This document shows positions 50,830 to 59,044 of a stretch of 59,347 nucleotides of DNA, piece after piece. The notes under the pieces are model-generated. The model was not told the origin of the DNA, made no database searches, and saw only the letters and a program-made list of their open reading frames with translations. Positions within the stretch are counted from its first letter, which is position 1, and each line of letters opens with the position of its first letter. The stretch covers positions 10,003 to 69,349 of the forward strand of contig CAJUTL010000014.1 in assembly GCA_910589395.1 (NCBI GenBank). Direction: 5' to 3'. The translations under genes and the position numbers were made by a program. The DNA is from an uncultured Oscillospiraceae bacterium (GTDB taxonomy: Bacteria; Bacillota_A; Clostridia; Oscillospirales; Acutalibacteraceae).

Positions 50830-51369
50830 ATGAAAGCAACGGGAATTGTCAGAAGGATCGACGATCTGGGAAGGGTGGTGATCCCCAAGGAGATCCGCCG
50901 CACGTTGAAAATACGGGAAGGGATGCCCATGGAGATCTTTACGGACGTCTCCGGCGAGGTGATCCTGAAAAAATACTCTCCGGTGGGAGAAATGTCCCAG
51001 TTGGCTTCCGCCTATGCGGAAACGCTGGTCAATTTGACCGGGCACGCCGCCGCCATTTGCGACACCGAGCAGATCATCGCCATCGCGGGGCCGGCGAAAA
51101 AGGAGCTGCTGCATAAGCCCGTGGCGCCCCAGCTGGACGAGCTGATCCAGGCCCGCCGGAATTTTGTGACCGCCGGGGAAAATACCGTGCTGGTCTGCAA
51201 GGAATTCCCCGCAGCGGCATTGGCTGTGTTTCCAGTGGTTTCCGTGGGGGACGCCATGGGCGCCGTGGTGCTTTTGAAGGGGGAAAAATCCCCTGCCAGA
51301 GTCAGCGGGGAAGCAGTGGAGAGCCTAAAAGCCGCCGCCATGTTCCTTTCCCGGCAGTTAGAGGCTTAA
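50830..51369 (+). CDS. spoVT: Stage V sporulation protein T (SpoVT, AbrB family)
   Basis: 179 residues from ATG 50830, with AAAGGA 9 nt upstream; an ATG at 50821 abuts that site and is less likely. The N-terminal AbrB swapped-hairpin DNA-binding domain is MKATGIVRRIDDLGRVVIPK then EIRRTLKIREGMPMEIF. The C-terminal GAF-like domain follows. Length and both domains match SpoVT, which tunes forespore gene expression under sigma G. It is strong evidence that the organism, or a recent ancestor, sporulates. Confidence 0.93.
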   Translation: MKATGIVRRIDDLGRVVIPKEIRRTLKIREGMPMEIFTDVSGEVILKKYSPVGEMSQLASAYAETLVNLTGHAAAICDTEQIIAIAGPAKKELLHKPVAPQLDELIQARRNFVTAGENTVLVCKEFPAAALAVFPVVSVGDAMGAVVLLKGEKSPARVSGEAVESLKAAAMFLSRQLEA

Positions 51370-51545
51370 GCACTTTAAGACGTGGTACACAAACAACGGC
51401 GCGCAGGGTTAGAAAGACCTGATCAGAGGAGCGGCAAAATTACTCAGCCGGCGTGCCAACCTCCGAGTGTGATCGATCCGGCGCTTCCCTCAGGCTCCGA
51501 ACCGGGAGCTTTGGAGAAAAAATCAAGGGAAATCCAGAAAAACCC

Positions 51546-51574
51546 TTGATTTTCAGGAAGTGCGGTGCTATAAT
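51546..51574 (+). promoter_or_regulatory. Sigma-A promoter of the rimP-nusA-infB operon
   Basis: -35 TTGATT (51546-51551) and a perfect -10 TATAAT (51569-51574) are 17 nt apart, with a TGC extension before the -10. The transcript starts near 51581, about 65 nt before rimP. Confidence 0.9.
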
Positions 51575-51600
51575 CACTCATGGTAATAAGGTGACGATGA

Positions 51601-51627
51601 AAGAGTGGGGCGACCCGCTCTTTTGTT
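51601..51627 (+). terminator. Leader terminator/attenuator upstream of rimP
   Basis: AAGAGTGGG pairs with CCCGCTCTT (one G-T pair) around GCGA, followed by TTGTTT. It lies between the promoter and the rimP ribosome site, so transcription of the operon must read through it. The same arrangement precedes rimP-nusA in many Firmicutes and could allow feedback by NusA (inference). Confidence 0.75.
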
Positions 51628-51647
51628 TACTTATTGGAAAGGAAGAG

Positions 51648-52136
51648 ATGTGCTTGAGCCCCGACAGCAAAAAGAAAAGCACGGCGGAGCGTGTATGGGA
51701 TATGGCGGAGCCCCTGGCAAGGGAGCTGGGCCTGTCCATCTGGGACGTACAGTTCGGGAAGGAAGGCGCAGACTGGTATCTCCGCGTTTTCATCGACAAG
51801 GAGGGCGGCGTGTCCATTGACGACTGTGTGGATATGACCCATGCCTTAAATCCCGTGCTGGATCGGGAGGACCCCATTCCCCAGGAGTACATGCTGGAAA
51901 TTTTCTCTCCGGGCTGGGAAAGAAAGCTCACCCGCCCGGAGCATTTTCAGGCCTATCTGGGGAAGCCCCTTCGGGTAAAGCTAATCCGCCCGCTGGAAAA
52001 CGGCGGAAGGGTGCTGGAGGGAATTCTGCTTCGGGCCCAGCCGGGAGGAGAATTTGAGCTTCAGCTGGACGAGGAAACCAGCGTGACCCTGGAAAAAAAG
52101 GAATGTGCCGCGGTGAACGTCATAGAAGAGCTGTAA
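51648..52136 (+). CDS. rimP: Ribosome maturation factor RimP
   Basis: 162 residues from ATG 51648, with GGAAAGGAAG 4-12 nt upstream. It assists 30S assembly. The N-terminal domain has WDMAEPLARELGLSIWDVQF and RVFIDKEGGVSIDDCVDMTH. The motif YMLEIFSPGWERKLTRPEHF leads to the SH3-like C-terminal domain. The family usually has SPGLDRPL at that point; here it is SPGWERKL. Longer frames upstream cross the leader terminator and are rejected. Confidence 0.95.
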   Translation: MCLSPDSKKKSTAERVWDMAEPLARELGLSIWDVQFGKEGADWYLRVFIDKEGGVSIDDCVDMTHALNPVLDREDPIPQEYMLEIFSPGWERKLTRPEHFQAYLGKPLRVKLIRPLENGGRVLEGILLRAQPGGEFELQLDEETSVTLEKKECAAVNVIEEL

Positions 52137-52239
52137 AGTCTGTATTCATCGGTGAAATATAAGCTCTGAAACGCTCAATAGAAAGAACGGGCCTTGTAAC
52201 GGAACCGGTCAAGGCCGGAGAAAAGGAGAGAACTATACC

Positions 52240-53319
52240 ATGGCAAGAAAAAAGGAACCCGAAAAGCAGGGAAATGAAGAGCTGTTTCTGGCTCTGGAGC
52301 TGCTGGAAAAGGAAAAGGGGATCCCGGCGGAATTTATGCTGGATAAGATCAAAAAGGCCATTTCCACCGCCTGCAAAAACAATTACGGAAATGAGGACGT
52401 GGAGATCGAGATCGACCCCGCCTCCGGAAAGTTTGACGTGTTTTTGAAAAAGGAGATCGTGGAAGAGGTGGAGAACCCCAACCGGGAGATCCTGCTGGAA
52501 AAGGCAAAGGAGGATAACGCCGCCGCCGAGGTGGGGGGCTTTGTCCGCCTGAAGCTGGACACCAAGCAGTTCGGCCGGGTGGCGGCCCAAACCGCCAGAA
52601 ATATTATTCGCCAGGGGATCCGTGACAGTGAGCGGGGCCAGATGATGCAGGAGTTCCAGAGTAAGCATCAGGAGCTGGTCAGCGGTCTGGTGGAGCGGGT
52701 AGATATGAAAACCGGCGCGATCACCCTGCGGATCGGCAAGGCGGAGGCCGTGCTGCCGAAAAACGAGCAGATCGGTGAGGAAACCGTGCGCGAAGGCGAC
52801 TACATAAAGGTTTATGTAGTGGACGTTCGGGAAACGGAAAAGGGGCCCAAGGCCATCATTTCCCGTACTCACCCCGATCTGGTGAAGCGCATGTTTGAAA
52901 CAGAGGTGCCGGAGATCTACGACGGCACCGTGGAGATCAAGGCGGTTTCCAGAGAGGCCGGCTCCCGCACAAAGCTTGCGGTGCTCAGCCACAACCCCGA
53001 TGTGGACGCGGTGGGCGCGTGCATCGGCGCCAGGGGCGCCAGAGTTTCCGAGATCGTAGATGAGCTGGGCGGAGAAAAGATCGATATTGTGGAATATAAC
53101 GAGGATCCCTGTGTGTTTATCGCGGCGGCGCTTTCTCCCGCCAATGTGATCTCTGTAGAGGTGGCCGAGGACGGCTCCCGTTCCTGCAAGGTCACAGTGC
53201 CGGACAACCAGCTTTCTCTGGCCATTGGCAACAAGGGACAGAATGCAAGGCTGGCTGCCAGGCTGACGGGCTGGAAGATCGATATCAAGCCGGAGAGCGG
53301 CTTTTTCGGAGAAGAATGA
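52240..53319 (+). CDS. nusA: Transcription termination/antitermination factor NusA
   Basis: 359 residues. The N-terminal RNA-polymerase-binding domain covers 1-130. S1 is at about 130-200 (VDMKTGAITLRIGKAEAVLP). KH1 contains IGARGARVSEIVDELGGEKI and KH2 AIGNKGQNARLAARLTGWKI. The protein ends soon after KH2 and lacks the C-terminal acidic repeats of proteobacterial NusA, as usual for Firmicutes. AAGGAGAG precedes the ATG. Confidence 0.96.
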   Translation: MARKKEPEKQGNEELFLALELLEKEKGIPAEFMLDKIKKAISTACKNNYGNEDVEIEIDPASGKFDVFLKKEIVEEVENPNREILLEKAKEDNAAAEVGGFVRLKLDTKQFGRVAAQTARNIIRQGIRDSERGQMMQEFQSKHQELVSGLVERVDMKTGAITLRIGKAEAVLPKNEQIGEETVREGDYIKVYVVDVRETEKGPKAIISRTHPDLVKRMFETEVPEIYDGTVEIKAVSREAGSRTKLAVLSHNPDVDAVGACIGARGARVSEIVDELGGEKIDIVEYNEDPCVFIAAALSPANVISVEVAEDGSRSCKVTVPDNQLSLAIGNKGQNARLAARLTGWKIDIKPESGFFGEE

Positions 53320-53362
53320 GAAAACGGCTCCTAAAATGAAGTGAGCAAAGGGAGGGATCACT

Positions 53363-53665
53363 GTGCGTCCGAAAAAAATACCGATGCGAATGTGTACCGG
53401 CTGCGGCGAGATGAAGCCGAAAAAAGAGCTGGTGCGGGTGGTGAAGGCCCCGGAAAAGCAGAATGAAGCCGGGAATCCCCTTCCCCCTGAGATCTCCCTG
53501 GATCTCACAGGAAAAAAACCGGGCAGAGGCGCCTACCTGTGCAGAAACCCGGAATGCCTGCGGGCGGCCCGAAAAGCCCGGCGGCTGGAGCGCGCTTTTT
53601 CCTGCAAGATCTCCGATGAGGTTTACGAGCAGATGGAGAAGGAGATCGGGCAGGATGGAGAATAA
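53363..53665 (+). CDS. ylxR: YlxR/RnpM family RNA-binding protein
   Basis: 100 residues from GTG 53363 with GGGAGG upstream. The signature parts are MCTGCGEMKPKKELVRVVK and GRGAYLCRNPECLRAARKAR. In Bacillus the homologue, RnpM, binds RNase P RNA and reduces its activity. It is always found between nusA and ylxQ. The reading frame ends 11 nt inside ylxQ. Confidence 0.93.
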   Translation: MRPKKIPMRMCTGCGEMKPKKELVRVVKAPEKQNEAGNPLPPEISLDLTGKKPGRGAYLCRNPECLRAARKARRLERAFSCKISDEVYEQMEKEIGQDGE

Positions 53666-53996
53666 GGTACTGTCCCTTTTGGGGCTTGCGCGGCGGGCGG
53701 GAAAGCTGGAATTGGGCTTTGACGCCGCCGCTTCCACAGCCAGAAATCAAAAGGCCCGGCTGCTTTTGGCAGCGGGGGACATTTCGGAAAAAACCTTTAA
53801 AAATTTACGCTATGAAGGGGAACGGGCGGGTGTGCCCGTTCTGCGGTTGAAGACCGGCATGAAAGAAACAGGCCAGGCCTGCGGCATCAAAAGAGCCGGA
53901 GTGCTGGCGGTAACAGAGCAGGGCTTTTCTGAGGCGCTGAGAAACGCGATAGAACAAAGACCGGAAGAGAAGGAGGAACGATCCTATGATGATTAA
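53655..53996 (+). CDS. ylxQ: L7Ae-family ribosomal-like protein YlxQ
   Basis: 113 residues from ATG 53655, overlapping the ylxR stop. The L7Ae/L30e fold begins KVLSLLGLARRAGKLELGFD, with LLLAAGDISEKTFKNL and the RLKTGMKETGQACGIKRAGV loop. L7Ae proteins bind kink-turn RNA; the bacterial YlxQ role is not settled. Its 3' end overlaps infB by 11 nt. Confidence 0.92.
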   Translation: MENKVLSLLGLARRAGKLELGFDAAASTARNQKARLLLAAGDISEKTFKNLRYEGERAGVPVLRLKTGMKETGQACGIKRAGVLAVTEQGFSEALRNAIEQRPEEKEERSYDD

Positions 53997-56370
53997 ATAC
54001 AGAGTACGGGAAGTTGCCAAGGATCTGGATATTCCCAACAAAGAGGTGATAGACACCCTGGCGGAGTATTTTACAGAACCGAAGAAGTATATGACTGTGC
54101 TGACGGAAGAGGAATTGGACATAGTGTTCGAAACCTTTACCCAGAAAAGAAACCTGGAAACGCTGGATACCTATTTTGCGGAGCGGGAGCAGGCACAGCC
54201 CGAGCCGGAGATCACGGTAGAGGCGGAACCGGTTTCCGAGGAGCCGAAAAAAGTTGTGCCGGAGCAGAAGGATTCTCCGGCGGAGAAAAAAACTCCCGCG
54301 GCAAAGCCGGGAGAAAAGGCCCCCGTCCGCCCTGCCGCGGAGGGAAAGCCAAAGCCCCAGGAAAAGGCCGCTCCCGCTCCGGTGGTAGAGCATTCGCAGC
54401 CGGTGCGCAGGGTCATCGATACCCGTTCCTCCAATGTGAATATCGACCGCTACAATGAGAAATATGACCGCCTGGCCGATCAAAAGGTAAAAACGGACAA
54501 TGTGGTGACAAAGCAGAAGTTCATGAGCCGCAACCAGCAGCGCCGGGGACAGCAGCGCCGTGGTAAGCGGGAGACGGAGGCCGAAAGACTGCGGCGTATT
54601 GCCCAGGAGCGGAAGGCAAAGCATATCACCATCGAAGTGCCTGAGGAGATCACCGTGGGCGAATTCGCCCTGCGGCTGAAGGTAACGGCCCCCGAGGTCA
54701 TTAAAAAGCTGATGGCCCTGGGCGTGTTCGCCACCATCAACGACACCATCGATTTTGACACCGCTGTGCTGGTGGCCGATGAATTCCATGCCAGAGTGGA
54801 AAAAGAAGTCGTTGTTACCATCGAGGAGCGTATTATTGACGACAGCGAGGATGACGAGGCCAATCTGGTGAGCAGAGCCCCCGTCGTTGTGGTCATGGGC
54901 CACGTAGACCATGGCAAGACCTCTATTTTGGACGTGATCCGCCATTCCAACGTGACCGAAGGGGAAGCCGGCGGTATCACCCAGCATATCGGTGCTTATC
55001 GGGTAAAGGTGGGCGACCGGGACGTGACCTTCCTGGATACCCCTGGCCACGCCGCGTTTACCACCATGCGGGCCAGAGGCGCCCAGGTCACGGATATCGC
55101 CGTGCTGGTAGTGGCCGCGGACGACGGCATTATGCCCCAGACGGTGGAGGCCATCAACCACGCCAAGGCGGCGGGGGTCTCCATCATTGTGGCCATCAAT
55201 AAAATGGATAAGGTGGGCGCCAACCCCGAGCGGGTCAAGGAGCAGCTTACCGAGCATGGCCTGGTGCCGGAGGATTGGGGCGGAGAAACCCCCTGTATCC
55301 CCGTTTCCGCTCATACCAAGGAAGGCATCGGCGACCTGCTGGAAATGATCATTCTCACGGCGGATATGATGGAGCTGAAGGCCAACCCCGAACGCGCCGG
55401 AAAGGGCACGGTGGTAGAGGCCCGTCTGGATAAGGGCATGGGCCCCATCGCCACAGTCCTGGTGCAGAACGGAACCCTCCATGCCGGAGATATCCTGGTA
55501 GCCGGCACCACTGTAGGCCGGGTGCGCTCCATGATGGACGACAAGGGCAGAAAGGTGACGGAAGCCGGCCCCTCTGTGCCTGTGGAGATCACGGGCCTGA
55601 ACGATGTGCCTGTGGGCGGCGATATCTTCAACGCCGTTTCCGATGAGCGCCTGGCCAGAGAGCTGGTGGAGCAGCGCCTGACCGAGCAGAAGGAAGAAAC
55701 CTTCCGTTCTCAGACCAAGGTGACGCTGGATAACCTCTTCGACCAGATGAAGGAAGGGGACATGAAGGAGCTGAAGATCATCGTCAAGGGCGATGTACAG
55801 GGCTCTGTGGAGGCGGTGCGCCAGTCCCTGGAAAAGCTCACCAACGAAGAAGTTCGTGTCAATATTATTCACGGCGCGGTAGGCGCCATCAATGAAAGCG
55901 ACGTCATGCTGGCCAACGCCTCCAACGCCATTGTGGTGGGCTTTAATGTGCGCCCCGACCCGGTGGCCGAGGAAAACGCCAAGCGGGACGGCGTGGATCT
56001 GCGCCTGTACCGCATCATCTACGATTGCATCGAGGAGATCGAATCTGCCATGAAGGGCATGCTGGCGCCCAAGTACCGGGAGATCTCCCTGGGCAAGGCC
56101 GAGTGCCGGGAGACCTACAAGATCTCCAACGTGGGCATCGTTATCGGCGGCCATGTGACCTCCGGCAAGATCACCCGCAGCGCTCTGGTGCGGGTGGTGC
56201 GGGACGGCATCATCGTGGCGGACGACAAGATCGCCTCCCTGCGCCGGTTTAAGGACGATGTGCGCGAGGTGGCCGACGGCTACGACTGCGGGATCACCCT
56301 GGAAAAATTCTCCGATATTAAACAGGGGGACATTTTGGAAGCCTATGAGATGGAGGAGTACCGCGATTAA
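53986..56370 (+). CDS. infB: Translation initiation factor IF-2
   Basis: 794 residues. The N-terminal domain has an IF2_N module followed by a Pro/Glu/Lys-rich linker (60-150) and a second IF2_N module. The G domain carries GHVDHGKTS from residue 305, DTPGHAAF and NKMD. Domains II-IV follow, with the C-terminal fMet-tRNA-binding domain near the end. It delivers initiator tRNA to the 30S subunit. Its start overlaps ylxQ. A structured repeat begins one base after the stop codon. Confidence 0.96.
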   Translation: MMIKYRVREVAKDLDIPNKEVIDTLAEYFTEPKKYMTVLTEEELDIVFETFTQKRNLETLDTYFAEREQAQPEPEITVEAEPVSEEPKKVVPEQKDSPAEKKTPAAKPGEKAPVRPAAEGKPKPQEKAAPAPVVEHSQPVRRVIDTRSSNVNIDRYNEKYDRLADQKVKTDNVVTKQKFMSRNQQRRGQQRRGKRETEAERLRRIAQERKAKHITIEVPEEITVGEFALRLKVTAPEVIKKLMALGVFATINDTIDFDTAVLVADEFHARVEKEVVVTIEERIIDDSEDDEANLVSRAPVVVVMGHVDHGKTSILDVIRHSNVTEGEAGGITQHIGAYRVKVGDRDVTFLDTPGHAAFTTMRARGAQVTDIAVLVVAADDGIMPQTVEAINHAKAAGVSIIVAINKMDKVGANPERVKEQLTEHGLVPEDWGGETPCIPVSAHTKEGIGDLLEMIILTADMMELKANPERAGKGTVVEARLDKGMGPIATVLVQNGTLHAGDILVAGTTVGRVRSMMDDKGRKVTEAGPSVPVEITGLNDVPVGGDIFNAVSDERLARELVEQRLTEQKEETFRSQTKVTLDNLFDQMKEGDMKELKIIVKGDVQGSVEAVRQSLEKLTNEEVRVNIIHGAVGAINESDVMLANASNAIVVGFNVRPDPVAEENAKRDGVDLRLYRIIYDCIEEIESAMKGMLAPKYREISLGKAECRETYKISNVGIVIGGHVTSGKITRSALVRVVRDGIIVADDKIASLRRFKDDVREVADGYDCGITLEKFSDIKQGDILEAYEMEEYRD

Positions 56371-56576
56371 ACTGGACGGAAAAAAGGTTTCGCAGTATGA
56401 AATACTGCGATTCTCCTTCGGAGAACCACCTTTTTTCAGTGCCTTACAGGTACACTGATCCATGGAAGCTGGTGTTCTGGAATTCATGGACTGGACGGAA
56501 AAAAGGTTTCGCAGTATGAAATACTGCGATCCTCCTTCGGAGAACCACCTTTTTTCAGTGACCCACGGGTACACTG
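56371..56576 (+). repeat. Tandem 87-nt structured RNA-like element (two copies) between infB and rbfA
   Basis: Copy 1 is 56371-56457 and copy 2 is 56490-56576, a 119-nt period. Each folds as ACTG and AAAAAAGGT closing with ACCTTTTTT and CAGT, enclosing a perfect 9-bp hairpin (TCGCAGTAT, loop GAA) and a second hairpin (TTCTCC/GGAGAA in copy 1). A last hairpin CAGTG/CACTG follows. The five base differences concentrate in the last hairpin, where T-A becomes C-G and T-G becomes C-G. The ACCTTTTTT arm could terminate transcription. Confidence 0.7.
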
Positions 56577-56650
56577 CCGGTAATGTTTTTAGAATCCTGA
56601 GAGATGAAAGAGTATAGATGCCAGTTGTTAGAGAATAAGAAGGAGCTAGT

Positions 56651-57037
56651 ATGCCGAGCTATAAAATCGATCGGGTAACAGAGGACGTAAAACGGGAGCT
56701 TTCCGCTATTTTGCGGGAGGTGAAGGACCCCCGGGTGAAGGATTGCTTTTTGAGTATCGTGCGGGTGGAGGTCACAAACGACCTTTCCTACTGCACGGTC
56801 TATGTGAGCACCATGGAGGGAATGGAGCAGACCAAAACGGCGGTAAAGGGCCTGAAGTCAGCGGCGGGGTATATCCGCCGGGAGTTGGGAAGGCGGCTTT
56901 CCCTGCGCCATGTGCCGGAAATGCTCTTTAAGGCTACCGATTCCATTGAATACGGCGCCCATATTTCCCGGCTTCTGAACGATTTGGAGCTTCCCGCCGA
57001 AGAAACAGATCCCGAAAAAGGGGACGAAACGCTATGA
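56651..57037 (+). CDS. rbfA: Ribosome-binding factor A
   Basis: 128 residues. The single KH-like domain has KIDRVTEDVKRELSAILREV then KDPRV, the block VEVTNDLSYCTVYVSTM, and YIRRELGRRLSLRHVPEMLF. It is needed for late 30S maturation and cold growth. AGAAGGAG lies upstream of the ATG. Its stop overlaps the nrnA start by 4 nt. Confidence 0.95.
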   Translation: MPSYKIDRVTEDVKRELSAILREVKDPRVKDCFLSIVRVEVTNDLSYCTVYVSTMEGMEQTKTAVKGLKSAAGYIRRELGRRLSLRHVPEMLFKATDSIEYGAHISRLLNDLELPAEETDPEKGDETL

Positions 57038-57993
57038 TGGATTGCGCGAAAACAGCGGCTCTCCTGAAGGGCTGGAACCGCGTTTTGATCCTGAGCCACG
57101 CTTCCCCGGACGGAGATACCCTGGGCTCTGCCTGCGCTCTGATGGGGGGGCTCATTTCCCTCCAGAAGCAGGTGGATTTCCGCTGCGCGGACGAAATTCC
57201 CCACAAATTTGACTATCTGTTTCAGGGGCTTTCCCTGGGCGGCTTTGTCCCGGAGCATGTGATGACAGTGGACGTGGCGGATCTTGCCCTTTTAGGTTCG
57301 CTGAAAGAGGAATATGAAGGAAAAATAGAGCTTGCCATTGATCACCACGGCACTCACAAGCCCTTTGCGGAAAATTGCTGGGTGGAGCCGGAAAGCGGTG
57401 CCACCGCGGAAATGATCTGGCTTTTGCTGAAGGAGCTGGGTGTGCGGGCGGACAAGGCCACGGCAAGCTGCGTTTACACAGGCATCACTACCGATACCGG
57501 CTGCCTGCGCTATCGCAACGCCACCCCCCGCAGCTACCGCATTGCGGCGGAGGCCATGGAAGCGGGAGCGGACGCGGCGGAAATCAACCGAATGATGTGG
57601 GAAAGCAAGACCCGTGCCCAGATGGAGGCGGAGCGGCTGGTACTGGGAGATCTGGAATTTTTCTGTGAGGGGAAATGCGCTCTCGTTCAGGTGCCGCGCT
57701 CTGTTTTGGAGAAAACCGGAACAACAGACAGCGACCTGGAGGGGATCGCCGCTTTGCCCCGGCAAATCGAAGGCGTGCTGCTGGGCGTGACTGTCAAGGA
57801 AAAAGCGGACGGCACGGTGAAGGCTTCTGTTCGTGCCAATCCCCCGGCGAACGCGGCGGCGGTCTGTGAAAAATTCGGAGGCGGCGGACACACGGGAGCG
57901 GCAGGCTGCTCCTTTCCCGGCCTTTCCCTGGCGGAAGCGGCGGAAAAGCTGAAAGCGGCCTGTGAGGAAGAGTTATTAGTTGTAAGTAATTAG
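57034..57993 (+). CDS. nrnA: DHH/DHHA1 phosphoesterase NrnA-like (nanoRNase / pAp phosphatase)
   Basis: 319 residues. The metal-binding motifs are present in order: SHASPDGDTLGSACAL, TVDVADLALLG, IDHHGTHKPFAEN and TGITTDTGCLRY. The C-terminal DHHA1 domain ends with GGGGHTGAAGCSFPG. NrnA degrades 2-5 nt RNAs and pAp; a c-di-AMP-derived pApA role is known for relatives. The last residues (LLVVSN) and the stop codon are encoded by a family D repeat. It overlaps rbfA by 4 nt. Confidence 0.93.
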   Translation: MMDCAKTAALLKGWNRVLILSHASPDGDTLGSACALMGGLISLQKQVDFRCADEIPHKFDYLFQGLSLGGFVPEHVMTVDVADLALLGSLKEEYEGKIELAIDHHGTHKPFAENCWVEPESGATAEMIWLLLKELGVRADKATASCVYTGITTDTGCLRYRNATPRSYRIAAEAMEAGADAAEINRMMWESKTRAQMEAERLVLGDLEFFCEGKCALVQVPRSVLEKTGTTDSDLEGIAALPRQIEGVLLGVTVKEKADGTVKASVRANPPANAAAVCEKFGGGGHTGAAGCSFPGLSLAEAAEKLKAACEEELLVVSN

Positions 57994-58009
57994 TTGTTTA
58001 GAAAGGGCA
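57974..58009 (+). repeat. Family D repeat overlapping the nrnA stop
   Basis: TTATTAGTTGTAAGTAATTA then GTTGTTTAGAAAGGGC. It encodes the nrnA C-terminal LLVVSN and supplies the TAG stop at 57991-57993. The matching elements at mnmE and gyrB start at the stop and do not enter the coding sequence. Confidence 0.5.
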
Positions 58010-58021
58010 TAGCCTTCCAGT

Positions 58022-58065
58022 TTGTCATTCTGAACCGCCCTTTGGTTTTTGTTCAGCAAAGACAA
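58022..58065. repeat. Degenerate short family B element
   Basis: TTGTCATTCTGAACCGCC and GTTCAGCAAAGACAA are recognisable ends, but the GAAGAATCTCG inner arms are missing. It lies between nrnA and truB. Confidence 0.4.
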
Positions 58066-58141
58066 GAGAAACCTGTCGTTTTTGCCCCTTTCTAAATCAG
58101 ACTTCCCTCACGATGAAATGTTAAAAAGGAAAGCGGTTGCC

Positions 58142-59044
58142 ATGAACGGAGTATTGATACTGGACAAGCCCCCGGAGTTCACCTCTTTTGACGCGGTAGC
58201 GGTGGTGCGGGGGCTTACTCATGAAAAAAAGATCGGGCATACCGGCACCCTGGACCCTATGGCTACCGGGGTGCTTCCTCTGCTGCTGGGCAGGGCGGCC
58301 AAGGCGGCGGACCTGCTGCCGGATACGGAAAAGGAATACCGTGCAGGCTTTTGCCTGGGCCAGCAGCGGGACACCGGGGATATCACAGGGGCCGTGACGG
58401 AAATGGACAACACCCCAGTTTCCGCGGAGCAGCTGAAAGCCGCCATGGAGCGCTTTCGGGGAGAAATCGACCAGATCCCGCCCATGTATTCCGCCGTGTC
58501 TGTGGGCGGAAAGCGTCTTTATGAGCTGGCCCGCAAGGGAATCGAGGTGGAGAGGAAGCCCCGAAAAATTACCATCAGCCGTCTGGAGCTTTTGGAATAT
58601 GACGAAAAGAAGCGGGAGGGCGTGCTGTTAGCAGCCTGCTCCAAGGGCACTTATATTCGGGTGCTCATTGAGGATATCGCCGGGGCGGCAGGCTCCTGCG
58701 GTACCATGACCGCCCTACGGCGTACCAGAGCCTGCGGCTTTTCAGAAGCGGACGCCGTTTCCCTGGAAGAACTGAAAATGCAAGCGGAAAGCGGCGGCTT
58801 GGGAAGCGTTCTGCGCTCCACGGAAAGCCTGTTTGAGGAGTACCCGGCGGTGATGGTCAGCCCAGCCCAGGCCGCCCGGTTCTGTAACGGCGGCGCTCTT
58901 TCCATGAACCGCCTGAAGCTGCCCCGCATCGCCCTCGCCGAGGGAACGCGCCTGTGCGTCTATGAAGCCGGCGGCCGCTTTTTAGGCCTGGCAAAGGCGG
59001 CCCCCCAGCAAGGCGAGCTGCGATTTTTGAAATTGTTTTGCTGA
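58142..59044 (+). CDS. truB: tRNA pseudouridine(55) synthase TruB
   Basis: 300 residues from ATG 58142, with AAAGGAAAG upstream. It makes pseudouridine 55 in the T loop of tRNA. The N-terminal GVLILDKPPEFTSFDAV, the catalytic Asp in GHTGTLDPMATGVLPL, and the SKGTYIRVLIEDI block are all present. The C-terminal PUA-like domain is LCVYEAGGRFLGLAKA. An upstream extension to 58049 falls in repeat DNA and is not used. Confidence 0.96.
   Translation: MNGVLILDKPPEFTSFDAVAVVRGLTHEKKIGHTGTLDPMATGVLPLLLGRAAKAADLLPDTEKEYRAGFCLGQQRDTGDITGAVTEMDNTPVSAEQLKAAMERFRGEIDQIPPMYSAVSVGGKRLYELARKGIEVERKPRKITISRLELLEYDEKKREGVLLAACSKGTYIRVLIEDIAGAAGSCGTMTALRRTRACGFSEADAVSLEELKMQAESGGLGSVLRSTESLFEEYPAVMVSPAQAARFCNGGALSMNRLKLPRIALAEGTRLCVYEAGGRFLGLAKAAPQQGELRFLKLFC

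Noticed and set aside
52120..53508. 462-codon open frame opposite nusA and ylxR
   Set aside because: Antisense shadow of nusA; no ribosome site or motif.
53887..56574. 895-codon open frame on the minus strand opposite infB
   Set aside because: It is antisense to a certain infB gene, has no recognisable domain, and reads as His/Gly/Leu-rich text typical of the reverse of GC-biased codons.
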